Shown here in pieces: positions 60,181 through 64,000 of a DNA stretch of 64,000 nucleotides. This stretch comes from Sphagnum compactum (lineage: Eukaryota > Bryophyta > Sphagnopsida > Sphagnales). The translations under genes were made by a program, and so were the position numbers. The stretch is taken from positions 9,013,863 to 9,077,862 of the forward strand of contig OZ234496.1 of the NCBI GenBank assembly GCA_965153455.1, in the 5' to 3' direction. Numbering within the stretch: position 1 is the stretch's first letter; each line of letters starts with the position of its first letter. A model generated the notes under the pieces. The model was not told the origin of the DNA and did no database searches. It saw only the letters and a program-made list of their open reading frames with translations.

Positions 60181-62990
60181 AGATATCTTTTTTTATATGT
60201 TATTCATAACTTGTGAAAGACAATTTCATTGCATAAAGAAGTATTTTGTTCTTATTTCATGAGTTGATTTTGGTACATTGAAAGTCAACCATTAAAAAAA
60301 AAAACCATTGTAGGTAGTAGATGATAACAACAATGTTGCTTCCATTTTAATCCATTTGAAATCTATACATTAGGATTGGATTCTTGTCATAAGAGAACCT
60401 TGAGTTGTGTGGTTATGTGTTTGTTTGTCATTATGTTTTTTTTTTGTCCCATGGGACTACTTGGAGGAAATGTCAATTTGTAAATTTGCTTACAAGAAAC
60501 TCAATGTTACAAGACTATTGGGTTTCGTAGGTGTCATCAACAAATGCATTTGCTAGATATTTTGACTATTCTATGTGGGTTTTGAAGCTTCAATGGTTGA
60601 CCAATGATCACAAAATGTTTTAAAACACCTACAAGTCCGACCTTCATAGAAATATTTTTCAGCACTAACATTGCAAATATTCCAATTGCAATGAATTTAT
60701 GGACACTAGAATTTAAACTCAAATCTAATTGTTTTGGGGAGGGTTCCTTTGAATTTAGTGTTTAAGTTAGTTACTTATTACCACAACTTCTAGGCCAAAT
60801 ATGAATTCTAAACAAGGAAGTTGGTGAACTTGCTTGTGATTGAGTTGTATGAATGTGGTGTACATAACAAACCTTTAGCCTATACAATTGCAATGTGTAT
60901 TATGTTTCATATCAAGTATGTTGAACATCTTTGTTCATGTGTTTCTCTTTGCAAACAATTGCCACATATTTTAATCAAGTGCCACCTGATGTTGGAACAA
61001 ATATTGTTAGGCTAGGTTAGTTGTTTCTAATTGATCTTTACACTATTTTTTGTAAAAATAATAATCAAATTATCTCCAATTTGGGGACTTTGTTATTGGG
61101 AAATAATCAATTTAAAATGATGCATTTGTATTAATGTAATGCATAAGATGAAAAGGATTTGTTATAAATTGACTTGGATTACCTATAATGGAATCTTTTA
61201 TTTTGTATGCATTTTGGGGCTTCACATTGGGTTTGTTCACATTTGTGTACATTTTGTTCTTGAGGTGATGAGACTTGACATGTTATGACTAACTCTCATA
61301 GGTTACGATTGCACACATTATTGATGTTTTACTACCAAACCATTGTTGCAAAACTTTTTCTACAATTATCATAAATGCATTTTTTTCTTGGAATGAGATT
61401 TAAACAACTTGCTTTGTAGCATAGGTGATTGTTGTCAATTTTTACATTAATCAAGAAAAGAAATTTTCATGTATGAAAATGAAGACTGTTGATCGCGAAG
61501 ATGCCAACAATGCCATGGCTTTTGATGGTGTTATCTTTGAGGTAATCCATAGAATAGATGACAATTAATTAGTGTGTTAAATTTCCTCCATTTCTTATGT
61601 GAATGGACTACATTAATATCCTTTGGACAATGGTGAGCTAAAAGGTAAAAGATAGTGATCCCTTTCATTATATCTTAATGGCAACATGTTTTCCTTACAT
61701 TTTATTCCCTTGTTCAAATTTAATTCCTTCTACACATGGTCACTTCCTTTGTTATATTGGATTTATTTTGTTGTTTGGAAATCCTTGGGTGATATCATTA
61801 AGAATTACTTCAATAATTTCTTTAACTAGTAAAACTAATCAAATAATATTCGTAACCGTCCTTTAAATGTTTTTATAATTTATTTATTTTTTCTTTTCAT
61901 GTTTATCCATTGCATGGTAAAATTTAAAGTTTAAATTATTTATTGGAATCAAAAGATATAAGAATCATTACAAATGTATTTTCTTAATTGCAATGGCCAT
62001 ATTCAAAATCATGTTCCAAACTTTAAATTTTCATAATTAAATTATACCTACTTAATTAATTATTAAAAAGAACCAAATAAAATGTCATTAGAATACTTAC
62101 CTTAGAAAATTATTTCACAAAAAAAAATCAAAATATGTTTCAAAACTTATGTTCCTAACCAAAATGTTTAATGAAAGGAAACACATGTTACATTCTTGAA
62201 ACTTTTTCTAAATGTAGTGATTAGAAACATCAAAATACAAAATATTTTTTATATTATTAAAATTGTTTGTACAAAATTATAAGTCTGCTCACTAACAAAT
62301 TCTAATGAACTTCCTTGTTTAAGTGTTTTTTTTTTCTAAAATTGATGGGTCCAATAAAATTAATGTGTGATGTTCTTAGTGATGTCACCCAGTGATGCCA
62401 TGTGATTAAATGCCTTTTCCTAAAAATTATCTCATGCTTTTTCATTAACCATTTACATGGACATGAAAATGCACATGTTATTCTGCCTTTTCATGTTTTT
62501 TTAATCAAGATATTGAAATAATAATTATTTTGAATAATACTTTTTTTAATTACATACAAACATTCACATATACATATATGGGTTGCTTGAAACCATAGAC
62601 TCTGGATAAATCCACAAAACACAAATCAATAAATTAAAATATATATATACTCCTTTTATCCTATTACCCTTTAATTATGTTTTGGTCAAAATGTATAACC
62701 AAAAAAGCCAAGTCCAATTGGACTAGTCCCACTCACTGATTTTTTTTCTGAAATATTTTGTTGTTTTTCCACCAAATCTTTGTGAAATTTCTGTGTTTTT
62801 CAAGTGTAAATTCCTCTAATTTTCCCTTTTTTTGAAAAATTTGCCAGATTTTTTATATCCCAAAATTGGATAAAGGAATCCCTAGTCCCAATACTCTCAT
62901 CATCAAATGGTGGAAAATTTTCTCTCTTTTTTCTTCCTCTCTTTTTCCCCTTTTTGTAAAGGTGCATATGGTGGCCATGACCTCGAAAAA
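60181..62990. other. AT-rich spacer, no gene seen
   Basis: The part nearest 60.2-60.8 kb could hold more of the helicase, but I cannot recognise it. The rest is AT-rich with a (TA)n stretch near 62640. Confidence 0.5.
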
Positions 62991-63011
62991 TCCTTTTCTT
63001 CCTTCTCTATT

Positions 63012-63512
63012 AAAGTAAACTCTTTGGATGGAAAGGAATTGTAAATCACTGTTTTCCTTTACTATTTAAATAAACTCTTTGGATGAAAAAGGATTAGTAA
63101 ATCCTCTATTTCCTTTTCTATTTAAAATTCTTTGAAGTTTGGTTGAAAGAATATTTAGTAATTAATCCTTTTTTTTTCCCTTTTTTTATTAATATACACT
63201 TGGGGAAAAAAAGAATTAGCAAATCCACCTTTTCTCCATTTTCAATTCAAATAAACTTCTTGGATGAAAAAGGCTTAGTAATATTCTTTTTTCCTCCTTT
63301 CAATTTAAATAAACTCTTTGGATGAAAAAGGATTAGTAATACGTATCCTCCTCTTTTTCTCCATTCTATTTACAGAAACTCTTTGGATGAAAAAAGGTTT
63401 AGTATACCTTTTTCTTTTCTTTTATATTTAGATAATCCTTTCGGATGAAAAAAGATTCGTAATTCCTATCCTCTTTTTCTCCTTTCTATTTATAGAAACT
63501 CTCTGAGTGGAA
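63012..63512. repeat. Imperfect minisatellite, 53-67-bp unit, about nine copies
   Basis: ACTCTTTGGATGAAAAAGGA or a near variant recurs near 63018, 63073, 63254, 63312, 63379, 63432 and 63498, with more diverged copies near 63130 and 63200. Each is followed by TTAGTAAT and a CCTYYTTTTCYYTTYTATTT pyrimidine block and AAATAA. Spacing varies from 53 to 67. Confidence 0.88.
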
Positions 63513-63514
63513 AA

Positions 63515-63960
63515 CGGATTCCGGCATGAAGCAACTGCATAAAAAGTGGATGAAAAACATGTCCTCATCTCTACGGCGTACGCTTCCCCGAAAGCGAGAG
63601 CGAGAGAGCGCGACAGAAAGAGAGCGTGTGTGTGTGCGTGCGCGCGCGCGCGGGCGCATGCGTGTCTTTGTTTGTTTGCTGCTGTTGTTTGGACTGTGGC
63701 CTGTGTTGTTCTGTCATCGTTTGTTCTTCGAGTACACGGGCCTGTTTCTGGTCTTGCAATACCAGTTTGAAGCCAATGTGCCAGCACTCAAAAATGCAGG
63801 GGACACAAAGTGTCAGAAAATTCGGAGCTGCTTGCTTGCTTGCTTGCTTGCTTGGACTCTCTCTCAGAGCGTCCAAAGCTCGGGGGCGACTCTGGGGGGA
63901 ATTTGGTGTGCCAGTTCATTTTTAAAGCTCCTTTTCTATCCTGGTAGATGCGAACTTCAA
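63515..63960 (+). promoter_or_regulatory. CpG-rich island at window edge, possible gene 5' end
   Basis: CpG density rises abruptly (GGCGTACGCTTCCCCGAAAGCGA, GCGCGCGCGCGG) with GA, GT and GC microsatellites, then TGCTTGCTTGCTTGC near 63830. Open frames through this stretch on both strands are made of the repeats. By analogy with the other two CpG-rich starts in the window, it is likely a promoter/5' UTR of a gene that lies beyond the right edge; which strand is not certain. Confidence 0.4.
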
Positions 63961-64000
63961 CTTTGAGCTCAGCAATTTTTGGCGAGACTTCTTCTAAGAG

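Noticed and set aside
63526-63966. 146-codon + strand frame, with an overlapping - strand frame, at the right edge
   Set aside because: Both are built from GA, GT and GC microsatellites; better read as promoter or 5' UTR sequence.

Overview
The window looks like nuclear DNA of a land plant, most likely a bryophyte (moss-type). The reasons are plant genes with introns (a CYP85-clan cytochrome P450 and a beta carbonic anhydrase), decayed plant PLS-type PPR repeats of the kind common in mosses, CCCTAAA telomere-type motifs, and very AT-rich, CpG-poor spacers full of decayed transposons. The exact species cannot be settled from sequence alone; Sphagnum-like mosses are a guess.

Layout. 0-3 kb: AT-rich spacer, then a CpG-rich gene on the + strand (2147-2926) for an acidic, Gln-rich protein I do not recognise. 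4.9-21.7 kb: one broken P450 gene on the - strand. Exons 2b to 8 lie at 4948-7571 and carry four in-frame TGA codons. Exon 1 lies at 21361-21680. The first 25 nt of exon 2 lie at 21266-21290 on the opposite strand. Flipping 7572-21290 rebuilds exon 2 in perfect phase, so a single 13.7 kb inversion, or an assembly flip, explains the layout. 13.7-31.1 kb: AT-rich DNA with three satellite arrays (about 163, 88 and 139 bp units, the last rich in CCCTAAA) and a decayed transposon gene resembling DUF7869 proteins (27.2-28.6 kb). 31.7-39.7 kb: scattered coding-like exons and two PPR relics. 40-45.6 kb: a short perfect foldback and two head-to-tail fragments of a non-LTR-type reverse transcriptase. 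49.1 kb: a long imperfect hairpin. 50.9-54.1 kb: a CpG-rich, eight-exon beta carbonic anhydrase, probably the only well-preserved gene of known function, with a one-base frameshift in its last exon. 59-60.2 kb: remnant of a Helentron-type element (PIF1-like helicase tail plus endonuclease) on the - strand. 63-64 kb: a minisatellite leading into a CpG-rich stretch that may be the 5' end of a gene beyond the window.

The genes do not form a pathway. The common thread is decay: TE and pseudogene copies are broken largely by stops that C-to-T change in CGA, CAG or CAA would produce, as expected in heavily methylated plant DNA, while the two or three CpG-rich islands mark sequence that has stayed functional.
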